Positions 9,396 to 18,593 are shown, counted from the stretch's first letter. The stretch is 45,368 nt of DNA from Caulobacterales bacterium (GCA_016234625.1 JACRBD010000281.1:1-45368); one strand, 5' to 3'. Translations and numbers: made by a program. Notes: generated by a model not told the origin, from the sequence alone.

Positions 9396-12223
9396 TCCGT
9401 CGCCAGGGCGGCGACCAGCCGCATGGTTAACCGGGCTAGTTCGGCGGCTTCGGCGGGTGTTGGCGCCGCGGCGCCCGGCCGCAAGATCGCCAGGACCTGC
9501 TCGGCCTCCACGGACAAGCCGCTCTGCTTCAAGAGGTCGAGCACCTGTTCGGCGATGGTCGATGAAGGGGCCGCCGCCTCTCCAGCCGCCCTCAGGCGCG
9601 CGGCGACGGCGTAGCGTAGCGCCTTGGCGAGCAACGGGGGCGCCTCCTCCGGAAACCCGCCGGCGGCGAGCACGCGGGCCATCCTGATTGCTCGTTCCGC
9701 TTCCTCGCGCCAGGCATCGTCATGTTCCGTGGCGTTGTTCGCCGCGTCCGGCTCGCCGAACTCGGGCGAGACATGCAAGATCCGGCGCCCCCCGCCAGTC
9801 AGGTCAAGCACACCCGACCGCGCCAGCCGGCGAAGCGTCAGCCACGTCGCGCGGTCGAGAACCTCCACGGGCAAGCTGGCTGCGTCCTGACGCCGGCTCA
9901 GACGTTCGGTCTCGCCGGCGAGACCATCGGCATCGAGGTCCAACACCGCAAGCACCCGTCGAGCGCCGCCGGGGCCGGTCTGGACTTCGATCCGCAATGC
10001 CCGCTCGCCATGGCGCAGGCGCAGGTCCACGGCGAGGGCGTCCTCGGGCGAGACGATTTTGGGCCCGAGGCCGTCGGCGGCCTCCAGCATGGAGCGCATG
10101 CGATCGACCAGTGCGCCCCTGCCGGAGGGCATCTTCAACGCGCCGATATCGCCATGGCCGTCCAGCAGGCCATCGGCCAGCACCTGCTTGACGTTCAGGA
10201 GGTGCAGGATCGCGTGCTCGATGCTGCCTTCGGTGACCAGATTGATCACCGCCACCGGGCGGGTCTGATGCTTGCGCCACGCCCTGGCGATGCGCTGTTC
10301 TAGCTTGGCCGGGTTCCACGGCAGGTCGATATTGATCACGGCGCTGGCGGCCTGCAGATTCAGGCCGACGCTGCCGCTGTCGGTGGACAGGAACAGCCGG
10401 CAATTGGGGTCGTTCTTGAAACGATTGATCTCTTCTCGGCGGCGAACCTGCGGGACCGAGCCCGTATGCCAGGCCGCCTCGACGCCCAGTTCTCCGGCCA
10501 ATTCCCGCACCAGCCCCAGCATCCGCTCCCATTCGGAGAAGATGATGATCTTGCGGTCGGGCTCCTGCAGGAGGTCGCCAAGAATACCCTCCAGCTCCTC
10601 CAGCTTGGGGCAGACGCGGCAGTCGGGGTCGAGGATGGCGGGCGTGTCGCAGATCATCCGCATGCAGGCCATGAGCATCTGCATCTTGTCGAACTCGGCC
10701 GGGGACAGCGGCCGGCGCTGAGCGATGGCGGCAAGCCTGGCCAGCGGAGTCCGATACTCCTCGTAGCGGTCCGCCTGCTCGGGGGCCATCGGCACGAAGT
10801 AGTTGGTCACCGTGCGTCCGGGCAGCTCGGTTTCCACATCCGATTTGCGGCGGCGTAGCAGCACCGGCGCGACCCGGCGGCGCAGTTCGGCGAGGTTGCG
10901 GTACTCCACCGGCCGTCCGCGCTCGTCCAGTTCATAGAAGCTGCGGTTGAACTGGAACAACGGCCCGACCAGTTCCGGATCGAGATATTGGATGATGGAA
11001 TAGAGTTCGTCGATGCGGTTCTCCACCGGCGTGCCGGTGAGCACGAAGGCGTATGGCGAGCGCAGCGACTTGACCTTGCTGGCCGTCTTGGTGCGCCAGT
11101 TCTTGATCCGCTGGGCCTCGTCGAGAACGACGATGTCCGGCGTCAGCAAGTCGTTGATCGCCTCGGCGTCGCTGACCACCTGTTCGTAGTTGACGATGGT
11201 GAAGAACGGCGGGTCGCGGTAGGCCAAGAGCCGCGCCGGGCGAGGGCCGAACACTGATCGGGTCGGCCGTTCGGTGAAGCGGGCGATCTGCTCCTCCCAC
11301 TCCGCCTTCAGGGACGCGGGACAGACCACCAGCACCCGCTCCACACCCTTGCGGCGGGCCAGCAGTTCACAGGCGGCGATCGCCTGGACGGTCTTGCCCA
11401 ACCCCATCTCGTCGGCCAGCAGGGCGCGCTCGCCAAAGGCCAGGTGCGCCATGCCTTCCCGCTGATAGGGCAGCAGGGGATGGCGCAGCATGTCCAGAAC
11501 CGCGGGATCGCGTTCGACCTCGGTGGCGAAGGCGGCGCGCGCCTCCAGTCGCGACCGTTCCCGCCGATGGCGGTCCAGCCAGGGGCCGAAGTGGCGCGAT
11601 AGACGCAGCAGGTCCCGCACTGGCGGCGGAGCGTCCGCATAGGCGGCGAGGAGGCTCTCGATGTCGCCTGGCTCGAGGCTGAGCTGGCCGCCGGGGGTCA
11701 GCCAGGGCGACAGCCAGGCGCGGACCATGCTGGACTCGCCGCCGCCCACGCGCGGGCAGGTAACCACCGGCGTCGGCGCTCCCGTCCGGCGAAGGAAGAC
11801 CTCGACCCGCCCTGAGCCCTTGGCGACCGCCTGGCGGAAGGCGCGAACGCCACGACGGCGCAGGCCTGCCAGCACGCCCTCGATGTGCTTGCACGTCCCT
11901 AGCCCGTTCACCCGGTGGTCGATGCAGCCGCAACCGTTCTCAAGGCCGTCCAGGGACCGGATTTCGACCTCATAAACGGTCCCGCTCTCCGACCGCGTCC
12001 GGAACGTCCCGAAGAAGGGATGCTCCATCTCCATGGCCTCGACGGTGGTGATCTCAGTGCGCCCGCGCCAGCGCCGCAACTCGATCTCGTGCTCGTCGCT
12101 GGTGTCCCAGCCCAGGGGCGCGGCCGGCCGCTCGAGGACGGTTCGCGCCCGCCCGCCTTTCCGCGAGCTCTTGCCCGGAGAGCGCGTCGATGGGGAGGGT
12201 TTGATCACCCGATCTGCTTGCAT
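9350..12223 (-). CDS. SNF2-family DEAD/DEAH helicase with SWIM-type zinc finger
   Basis: 957 aa; CGCIDHRVNGLGTCKH (SWIM), LLADEMGLGKTVQAIAA (Walker A), VVLDEAQRIKN, STDSGSVGLNLQAAS, QRIARAWR. Confidence 0.93.
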   Translation of the reverse strand: MQADRVIKPSPSTRSPGKSSRKGGRARTVLERPAAPLGWDTSDEHEIELRRWRGRTEITTVEAMEMEHPFFGTFRTRSESGTVYEVEIRSLDGLENGCGCIDHRVNGLGTCKHIEGVLAGLRRRGVRAFRQAVAKGSGRVEVFLRRTGAPTPVVTCPRVGGGESSMVRAWLSPWLTPGGQLSLEPGDIESLLAAYADAPPPVRDLLRLSRHFGPWLDRHRRERSRLEARAAFATEVERDPAVLDMLRHPLLPYQREGMAHLAFGERALLADEMGLGKTVQAIAACELLARRKGVERVLVVCPASLKAEWEEQIARFTERPTRSVFGPRPARLLAYRDPPFFTIVNYEQVVSDAEAINDLLTPDIVVLDEAQRIKNWRTKTASKVKSLRSPYAFVLTGTPVENRIDELYSIIQYLDPELVGPLFQFNRSFYELDERGRPVEYRNLAELRRRVAPVLLRRRKSDVETELPGRTVTNYFVPMAPEQADRYEEYRTPLARLAAIAQRRPLSPAEFDKMQMLMACMRMICDTPAILDPDCRVCPKLEELEGILGDLLQEPDRKIIIFSEWERMLGLVRELAGELGVEAAWHTGSVPQVRRREEINRFKNDPNCRLFLSTDSGSVGLNLQAASAVINIDLPWNPAKLEQRIARAWRKHQTRPVAVINLVTEGSIEHAILHLLNVKQVLADGLLDGHGDIGALKMPSGRGALVDRMRSMLEAADGLGPKIVSPEDALAVDLRLRHGERALRIEVQTGPGGARRVLAVLDLDADGLAGETERLSRRQDAASLPVEVLDRATWLTLRRLARSGVLDLTGGGRRILHVSPEFGEPDAANNATEHDDAWREEAERAIRMARVLAAGGFPEEAPPLLAKALRYAVAARLRAAGEAAAPSSTIAEQVLDLLKQSGLSVEAEQVLAILRPGAAAPTPAEAAELARLTMRLVAALATDHAPEPAVARAALTA

Positions 12224-12330
12224 GACGGGATGCTAGCGGTGAGGGCCGAGTCCCTCAACGACCGTCTGGGGGTTGAGGGGCGCCGCGCGTCTCGTCATGT
12301 TGGGAAGGCGAACGGGAAGGAGATGCGAGC

Positions 12331-12576
12331 ATGGCCAAGGACAAGCTGGTCCCCGACACGGACAGGATCGACGACGCCGTTCTGGCGCTGCTCCATCTGG
12401 GCCTTCACGACGGATTTCGGGCCTGGAAGGGCTTCGACTGGGAGACGATGAACCGGCTCCACGAGAAGGGTATGATCCGCGATCCCGTCGGTAAGCCGAA
12501 GTCCGTGGTCTTCACGGAGGAAGGCCAGCAGCGGGCCGAAGAGCTGTTCGCGGCGATGTTCACCAAACAGTCCTGA
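12331..12576 (+). CDS. DUF6429 family protein
   Basis: DTDRIDDAVLALLHLGLHDGFRAWKGFDWETMNRLHEKGMIRDPVGKPKSVVFTEEG. Confidence 0.85.
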   Translation: MAKDKLVPDTDRIDDAVLALLHLGLHDGFRAWKGFDWETMNRLHEKGMIRDPVGKPKSVVFTEEGQQRAEELFAAMFTKQS

Positions 12577-12599
12577 TCGTTCCCTCGACCTTGGGCTTT

Positions 12600-12866
12600 G
12601 GTCCCTGCGCCGTCGTCCTCCACGTCGTTCAAGGTCGCATCGCTCAGTTCGTTCACAAGGGTGATCCGGCGGCGAGTGATCTCGTACTTGTTCAGCGCCG
12701 CCCGGTCCTCCTTGAAGGCCCCTTCCACCGCGAACATCATCGTCGGCGTCATGCTGGCGCCGCGGAAAAAAAGCAGCGTGTCCTTCTTGGACCTGCAGAG
12801 CAGGGGAATTGTATCGACAAGCTGAGAGAGCAACTCGGGCGGATAGTGGAAGCGACCGTGCAGCAC
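12600..12866 (-). pseudogene. N-terminal remnant of a predicted restriction-endonuclease-family protein
   Basis: FHYPPELLSQLVDTIPLLCRSKKDTLLFFRGASMTPTMMFAVEGAFKEDRAALNKYEITRRRITLVNELSDATLN; ORF then runs antisense into DUF6429. Family assignment from memory. Confidence 0.45.
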
Positions 12867-12926
12867 AAATCCCTAGATGCCAGGCGGCATAATACCCGAG
12901 AAAATGAACGACATAAAAACCTAGAA

Positions 12927-14507
12927 ATGATACAGCGGAAAAGCCGAAAAATCATCCATGCTCTCTTGGACTCCATGCCCACCCCGTCTGAACGGCTCGC
13001 CCTGGCGCTCGAGGCGCTTGACGCCCTGCAGACGCAGGGACGCCACGCTATTCGGTCCAGGGATCTCAGCCGCGCCCATCGCGAGCTGTTGCTGAAGCAG
13101 GGCTTTCTCCAGGAGGTGATGAAGGGCTGGTACGTCGTTGCCCGGCCAGACGTGGAGGCGGGCGAAAGCACGGCCTGGTACGCATCCTACTGGGATTTCT
13201 GTCGCGACTATCTCACCGAACGATTCGACGCGGACTGGTCCCTGTCGCCAGAACAATCTCTCCTCCTCCACGCCGGCAATTGGAACGTCCCGCAACAGCT
13301 GTTGGTCCGCGCGCGACGCGGCGGCAACCAACTCATGGGGCTGCCGCACGGGACGTCGCTGCTGGACGTCAAACTCAAGCCGCCGAGCGGCGCGGATATG
13401 GCCGAAGTGGCGGGCTTGCGGCTCTACGCGCCGGCCGCCGCCCTGATCCATGCCTCGCCACAGGTCTTTCTGAACCATCCCACCGAGGCGCGTACTGCGC
13501 TGGCGACCCAGCGCGACGCCTCCGACCTCCTGGCGCGCCTCCTGGAAGGTGGACGCAGTGTCGTAGCGGGACGATTGGCAGGGGCCTTCCGCAATATTGG
13601 CCGGGATCGCGAGGCCGACGATATCCTCCACGCCATGCGGGCGGCCGGTTATAACGTCCGCGAGAAGGATCCGTTCGATCGTGAGCTTCCGCGGATCGAA
13701 TACCAGCGCGAGCCCTCGCCCTATGTCCACCGCATCCGGCTACTCTGGCAGAAGATGCGCGCCGACATCGAGGGTCGCTTTCCGCCGCCGGCGCCGGCCA
13801 ACGACATCGACGCCTATCTACGGGCTGTCGATGACGTTTATGTCACCGACGCCTACCACTCGCTCTCAATCGAGGGCTATCGCGTCAATCGCGACCTCAT
13901 CGAACGGGTGCGCGGCGGCGTCTGGGACCCGGATGCCGACGACCGGGACCGCGCCCATCGGGATGCCCTGGCGGCGCGGGGGTACTGGCAGGCGTTCAAC
14001 GCGGTGAAGGCCAGCGTGCGGCAAGTGCTGGAGGACGCCAATCCGGGAGCCGTCGCCGACCGCGACCACGGCGTCTGGTACCGCGAACTGTTCGCTCCGA
14101 GCGTTACGGCCGGTTTGCTGAAGCCCGCCGACCTGGCCGGCTATCGCAACGGCCCTGTCTACATTCGCCGCTCGCGCCATGTCCCGCTCAACGCCGACGC
14201 GGTGCGGGATGCCATGCCTGTCTTCTTTGAATTGCTGGCGGCCGAGCCGGATCCTGCCGTGAGGGTGGTGCTCGGCCACTTCATCTTCGTCTACATCCAT
14301 CCTTACTTCGACGGGAACGGCCGCACGGGGCGGTTCCTGATGAATGTCATGATGGCGGCGGGGGGCTATCCCTGGACCGTTATCCCGGTCCAGTCACGGA
14401 CCCGCTATATGGCTGCATTGGAGGCCGCCAGCACCGAACAGGACATCGGCCCATTCACGGGTTTCATCGCGGAGCTGATCGGCCAGCCGACCGCGCCGGC
14501 GCTCTGA
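12927..14507 (+). CDS. Fic family protein with N-terminal AbiEi-like winged-helix region
   Basis: HPYFDGNGRTGR (14298-14333); SLSIEG inhibitory-type motif (13860-13877); N-term LEALDALQTQGRHAIRSRDLSRAHRELLLKQGFLQEVMKGWYVVARPD. Alternative start 12975. Confidence 0.9.
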   Translation: MIQRKSRKIIHALLDSMPTPSERLALALEALDALQTQGRHAIRSRDLSRAHRELLLKQGFLQEVMKGWYVVARPDVEAGESTAWYASYWDFCRDYLTERFDADWSLSPEQSLLLHAGNWNVPQQLLVRARRGGNQLMGLPHGTSLLDVKLKPPSGADMAEVAGLRLYAPAAALIHASPQVFLNHPTEARTALATQRDASDLLARLLEGGRSVVAGRLAGAFRNIGRDREADDILHAMRAAGYNVREKDPFDRELPRIEYQREPSPYVHRIRLLWQKMRADIEGRFPPPAPANDIDAYLRAVDDVYVTDAYHSLSIEGYRVNRDLIERVRGGVWDPDADDRDRAHRDALAARGYWQAFNAVKASVRQVLEDANPGAVADRDHGVWYRELFAPSVTAGLLKPADLAGYRNGPVYIRRSRHVPLNADAVRDAMPVFFELLAAEPDPAVRVVLGHFIFVYIHPYFDGNGRTGRFLMNVMMAAGGYPWTVIPVQSRTRYMAALEAASTEQDIGPFTGFIAELIGQPTAPAL

Positions 14508-14747
14508 TATCCAGGATTTCATTGCGGCAGGGACAGGGCGTGCGACGTTTGGCGGCGGCGCTCCGGCGAACCGCGCCTGCGTCTCCCGGTGGTCGTCGCG
14601 GAAGCTGACAGTCGGCGCTCGCCAATGCGCCCAATGAAGAGGCGCGCTTCGCGAGCGGCGCCGCTACCGCCCAGCTACACCACGTCCGGGGGCACGATCT
14701 CCGAACGCGACTGGCCGCTTGCCCTTCGATGGCCGGCGCTCGCCCAA

Positions 14748-15626
14748 CTAGGACGCAAGGGGAAGGCCCGCGATCCGGCAGAACATACCCTCTGGATGGA
14801 ACGCGACCCGCACCTGGGTTCCATCGCCCGACAAGGCCCGTTCGATGAGCTGTGATCCAAAGCCGCGGTGGGTCGGCGCGCCTACGGCGGGGCCGCCATG
14901 TTCGCGCCACTCGAGCTGCAGGCTGCTGTCGCTTCGCCGCCGCCAGCAGACCGCGACGCGGCCTTCGCCGTTGGAAAGGGCGCCATGCTTCAGCGCATTG
15001 GTGGCCAGCTCATGCAGGACCAGGCTCAGCGCCGGCGCGGCGCGGCCCTGGATCACCACGGAGGGGCCCCACGCGTCACAACGGTCCTGTTGACCGATCG
15101 CGGCGAAGGTTCGACCGAGGATCGCCTGGACGTCATTGTCCACCCCATCGACGTCATCGCCGAACCGCCAGCCCTCGGCCATGGCCGACAGGCGGGCGGC
15201 CAGGATCGTGCGGGCGTGGGTGAGAGATTGGGCGGTCCGCAGGGTGCGTGAGGCGATGGCCTGGGCCACGGCGATGATGTTGCAGGCCCGGTGGTTCAAT
15301 TCCCCGATGATCAGCCCGGCCATGTCTTCGCGCCGCCTACGCTCGCTGATGTCGATCATGACGCCGCAGACCCGGCTGCACCGACCCGCGTCGAAGAGGC
15401 CTCGGCCGTAGACGGCCACCCAGCGCCGGCCGCCGGCTTCGGCGCCGACCTGGCACTCCTCCGAGACCGGCGACCTCAACGCCGGATCGGCGGCCGCGGC
15501 TACCGCGTCGCGCAGCCGGGCCTGGTCGCGTTCATCCAGCGCATCGAATGTAACATCGCCCGGAAGGCGCCACGGCATCCGGCCGCCCGTGGGCTGATAG
15601 TCCCAAAAGCCCAGATCGGCGATCAT
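14748..15626 (-). CDS. PAS-domain HWE-family sensor histidine kinase
   Basis: GLIIGELNHRACNIIAVAQAIASRTL, LSLVLHELATNALKHGALS, GFGSQLIERAL; start overlaps upstream stop (ATGA). Confidence 0.88.
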   Translation of the reverse strand: MIADLGFWDYQPTGGRMPWRLPGDVTFDALDERDQARLRDAVAAAADPALRSPVSEECQVGAEAGGRRWVAVYGRGLFDAGRCSRVCGVMIDISERRRREDMAGLIIGELNHRACNIIAVAQAIASRTLRTAQSLTHARTILAARLSAMAEGWRFGDDVDGVDNDVQAILGRTFAAIGQQDRCDAWGPSVVIQGRAAPALSLVLHELATNALKHGALSNGEGRVAVCWRRRSDSSLQLEWREHGGPAVGAPTHRGFGSQLIERALSGDGTQVRVAFHPEGMFCRIAGLPLAS

Positions 15627-16405
15627 TTCACGTCTCCCGTCAGATTGTGGAGGGGTTGCTGGCTGACCGTGATCAGGCCTCTGCGCGGGCGGTCGAAGTC
15701 CTGGATCTGCAGAATGACGGCGGCCAGCAGCAGGCTGGCGACGATCGAGGCGGTCGCCGGTCGCCCGCCGCCCAGGCCGGCCTTGTAGCCGTTGAGGCCC
15801 AGGGCCGCGGCGGCCAGCAGGTAGAGCAGCAGGAAGACGGCCTCCGGCACGTGACTGCGGTCGGCGGTCAGTCGCTTCTCGACCATGTCTTCGAGATCGT
15901 TCACCGCCTGGATGAACAAGCCGTTGGGGATCGAGCGGGAATCCAGAGCGGCGACGGCCACCGCCTGGTCCCATAGCCGCCGTTGCAGTTCCATCGATTG
16001 GGCCGCGATCTGGCGCTGGGCGCCGGGGCCGCGGTCCTCGACGGTGAGGCGCACCTTCAGATAGTCGTCCAGGATGCCGGCAGCCACGTCGGCCTGAGGC
16101 CGGGGCAGCATTTCGGCGCGGTTTCGCGCCGTGCCGAGGGCCAGGGCCTCCTCCAGCACGAAGGCCTTGCGTGTGTCGTAGCGACTGACCGCCACGGAGA
16201 AGGTGAAGCTGATCATCAGGGTGACCAGGCCGAGCGCCGTCCCCTGCAGTGTCCCGATGGCGCCGGACCTGTCGTCTCGGCCGCGCGCGGCGGAATGCAG
16301 CCCGGCCCGCTGGCCCAGCCAGGCGCTGGTCAGCAGCGCCGCGACGCTGACCGGGAACACGATCCACTGGCTGACGCCATACAGCCACTCGGTCGCGGCG
16401 ATCAT
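15623..16405 (-). CDS. DUF4239/bestrophin-like integral membrane protein
   Basis: 260 aa with N- and C-terminal TM pairs; GTLQGTALGLVTLMISFTFSVAVSRYDTRKAFVLEEALALGTARNRAEML. Confidence 0.72.
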   Translation of the reverse strand: MIAATEWLYGVSQWIVFPVSVAALLTSAWLGQRAGLHSAARGRDDRSGAIGTLQGTALGLVTLMISFTFSVAVSRYDTRKAFVLEEALALGTARNRAEMLPRPQADVAAGILDDYLKVRLTVEDRGPGAQRQIAAQSMELQRRLWDQAVAVAALDSRSIPNGLFIQAVNDLEDMVEKRLTADRSHVPEAVFLLLYLLAAAALGLNGYKAGLGGGRPATASIVASLLLAAVILQIQDFDRPRRGLITVSQQPLHNLTGDVK

Positions 16406-16845
16406 GGCCGGACCGCCGTTTGCGTCGCGGTGGAAGCGGAGGCGGCGGCGCCGACCTCGACCAGCCCGCCGGTCGCCGTGACCGAGGTGGCGTTGGCGCT
16501 GAGCGCGCCGGTGTTTTGCTGTTCAGCCTCGACGGCCACGTCGACGACGCTGTTGTCGCCGACGACAACGGTGATGAGGTTCATGTTGGCCACCGAGCCG
16601 ACGCTGGGCAGGCCCCCGAAACCGCCGCCGGATGCGGTGGGTCCGCCCGGGAAGCCGCCGGGCCGGCCGGCCTGCTCGGCCTGCCACATCGTCACGGCGC
16701 GGCCGGTCGCGGCGACATTGCCGTGAACCCCGTAGTCCCAGGGGTGGCTGTTGAGACGGTCGTCGGCGCGGGCGGCGGAACCGCCCAGCAGCGCGCAGCC
16801 GATGACGAACGCCAGCGGCGCTCGGGTGAAATCAGTCATGGACAT
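16402..16845 (-). CDS. Small secreted protein, putative surface/holdfast-like substrate
   Basis: 147 aa, signal peptide ending GGSAARA; Gly-rich then NLITVVVGDNSVVDVAVEAEQQNTGALSANATSVTATG; ATGA overlap with next gene. Confidence 0.6.
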   Translation of the reverse strand: MSMTDFTRAPLAFVIGCALLGGSAARADDRLNSHPWDYGVHGNVAATGRAVTMWQAEQAGRPGGFPGGPTASGGGFGGLPSVGSVANMNLITVVVGDNSVVDVAVEAEQQNTGALSANATSVTATGGLVEVGAAASASTATQTAVRP

Positions 16846-16902
16846 CGCTTTCCAGATTGAGGGGACCCGGAGACAGCGCCGCCGCCTCCGGGTCCAACGA
16901 GG

Positions 16903-17739
16903 CTAGAGACCCGGAACCAGCGTTCCGACGCGGGTGGTCACGCCGGCCAGGTTGCCGATGGCGGTCGCCGTGGCGCTGGCGATCGGCCGGTCCAGGGCGC
17001 CCATGTTGCTGGCGCTGTTCAGGGTGACGCTGGTGGCGGCCGTCGCGTCGGTAGCGCCGATGCTCAGCTGGGCCAGGTCGGCCGCCATCAGGGCGTTGGT
17101 GACATAGCCGCCGGTGGGGTCGGCGCCCGCCAGCTCGGCCGGCGGCGCCGCCAGTTCGAGGCTGGTGGTGTTGCTGACCGCGCGGGCGTCGGACGAAGCG
17201 GTGGCGTCGATGACCCCGACGGCGCTGGCCGTGGCCGAGGTCTGGTGCGGCGTCAGAAAGCCGGTCCCGGCGTCCGCGATCATGCCGTCGGCGTAGGCGT
17301 AGTTGGGATTGGCGGCCAGGGGATCGGCCACCGAGGGAACCGCGCCGGAAGTGGGTTCGACAGCGCCGGCATGGAACTGCCCGACATCGACCGAAAGCGG
17401 AACCTCCGAGCCGGCGCTATAGACGTTGGCGTAGGCTGAGGCGCTGGACACCATGTGACCAAGGTCGGTTCCGCCGTCCAGGGGGCTGGTCGCGGGAAGC
17501 ACGATGGCCTGGCCGTCGGACTGGGCGTTGATGTCGCCCATGTAAATCTGACGGGCCTGTAGCGTCGCCTGGCCGGTAGGCAGGGCCACCAGGCTGGAGG
17601 TGGTGACGTTGGTGCTGGTGTCGGTGCGGGTCAGCACCCAGCTCCAGTTGACGGTGTCGAAGGCCAGGGCCGGGCCGGCCATCAAACCAAGAACGAGGGC
17701 GGCGGAGGCCGCGCCCGCGCGAAGGGATCGGGAGGTCAT
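16903..17739 (-). CDS. Secreted Ala/Ser/Thr/Asn-rich protein, putative surface/holdfast-like substrate
   Basis: 278 aa; signal peptide MTSRSLRAGAASAALVLGLMAGPALA; low-complexity beta-type composition. Confidence 0.62.
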   Translation of the reverse strand: MTSRSLRAGAASAALVLGLMAGPALAFDTVNWSWVLTRTDTSTNVTTSSLVALPTGQATLQARQIYMGDINAQSDGQAIVLPATSPLDGGTDLGHMVSSASAYANVYSAGSEVPLSVDVGQFHAGAVEPTSGAVPSVADPLAANPNYAYADGMIADAGTGFLTPHQTSATASAVGVIDATASSDARAVSNTTSLELAAPPAELAGADPTGGYVTNALMAADLAQLSIGATDATAATSVTLNSASNMGALDRPIASATATAIGNLAGVTTRVGTLVPGL

Positions 17740-17765
17740 GGGAAGGTCTTTCCGTTGGGGAGGGT

Positions 17766-18593
17766 TTATGAAGGACGAGCCGTTGCGCCGTCCTCGGTGA
17801 GGCGACATTCGGGATTTGCGGCCAGGCCGAGGTAGTCCGTCATGATCTGATGGACGGCCATCTCGGCGACTGACCGGACGCCGAGCTGCAACGGCTCGTT
17901 CCGGATACGTCCGGCGTCCAATTCGATGAGGTTGGAGCCAAAGAAGCGGAAGACGTTGGCCTCCACCTCGCGGCCGACGATGCGTTTCTGCAGGCTGGAG
18001 ACGTAGACGACCTCAAGTGTGCGGGCGTCGATCAGGCGAAGGTCGAGGGCGACATTGACCACCACCCGCTTGCCGCCGCCGCCGACGCCCTTGATCCACA
18101 GGCCGACGCCGTCGCTGACGATGTTGTAGTTGAGCTCGGTCAGGGCGCCGGCGACGATGAAGTCCGCGCCGCGTACGGCGCCGGGCCTGATGGGTTCGCC
18201 CGCCAGGCCGCCCTTGCGGAACATCAGCTCCTGGTTGGCCACGCGCAGGTCGGCCCGCTCCAGCAGACGCACCTTGCGGGTCTTGTAGAAGGCGCTGATC
18301 ACCATCTCGGTGGCGCCCTGGCTGAGGGCGTAGCCGTGATCGGCGACGCTGAGCTGACCGGTCTTGTCGACGATCTCGCCGACCGCCAGCGAGGGCAGGT
18401 TGTCCCCGGGCCGGGCGGCGAGGGCGGACAGGCAATGCGAGTAGGGCGTGGCGTTGCTGCTGACCGGATAGGCCGAGGCGTCGTCGCCCGCCGAGGCGGG
18501 GAAAGCCGCGCCGAGGGTGAGGAGCATCGCTGTGGTCGCGAAGGCCGCCACCGGGTTGCGGTCTCGCCATGAAGCTGTTGCTGCGTTTTTCAT
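17766..18593 (-). CDS. CsgG/HfaB-like outer-membrane secretion family protein
   Basis: LAVGEIVDKTGQLSVADHGYALSQGATEMVISAFYKTRKVRLLERADLRVANQEL...GADFIVAGALTELNYNI...VVVNVALDLRLIDARTLEVVYVSSLQKRIVGREVEANVF. Confidence 0.82.
   Translation of the reverse strand: MKNAATASWRDRNPVAAFATTAMLLTLGAAFPASAGDDASAYPVSSNATPYSHCLSALAARPGDNLPSLAVGEIVDKTGQLSVADHGYALSQGATEMVISAFYKTRKVRLLERADLRVANQELMFRKGGLAGEPIRPGAVRGADFIVAGALTELNYNIVSDGVGLWIKGVGGGGKRVVVNVALDLRLIDARTLEVVYVSSLQKRIVGREVEANVFRFFGSNLIELDAGRIRNEPLQLGVRSVAEMAVHQIMTDYLGLAANPECRLTEDGATARPS

Noticed and set aside
12591-12926. N-terminal extension of the Fic ORF
   Set aside because: Low-complexity and antisense to the restriction-enzyme remnant; conserved character starts after 12927
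16402-17739. Naming the two secreted proteins hfaA and hfaD
   Set aside because: Position next to an HfaB-like gene is suggestive, but I cannot confirm orthology from the sequence alone
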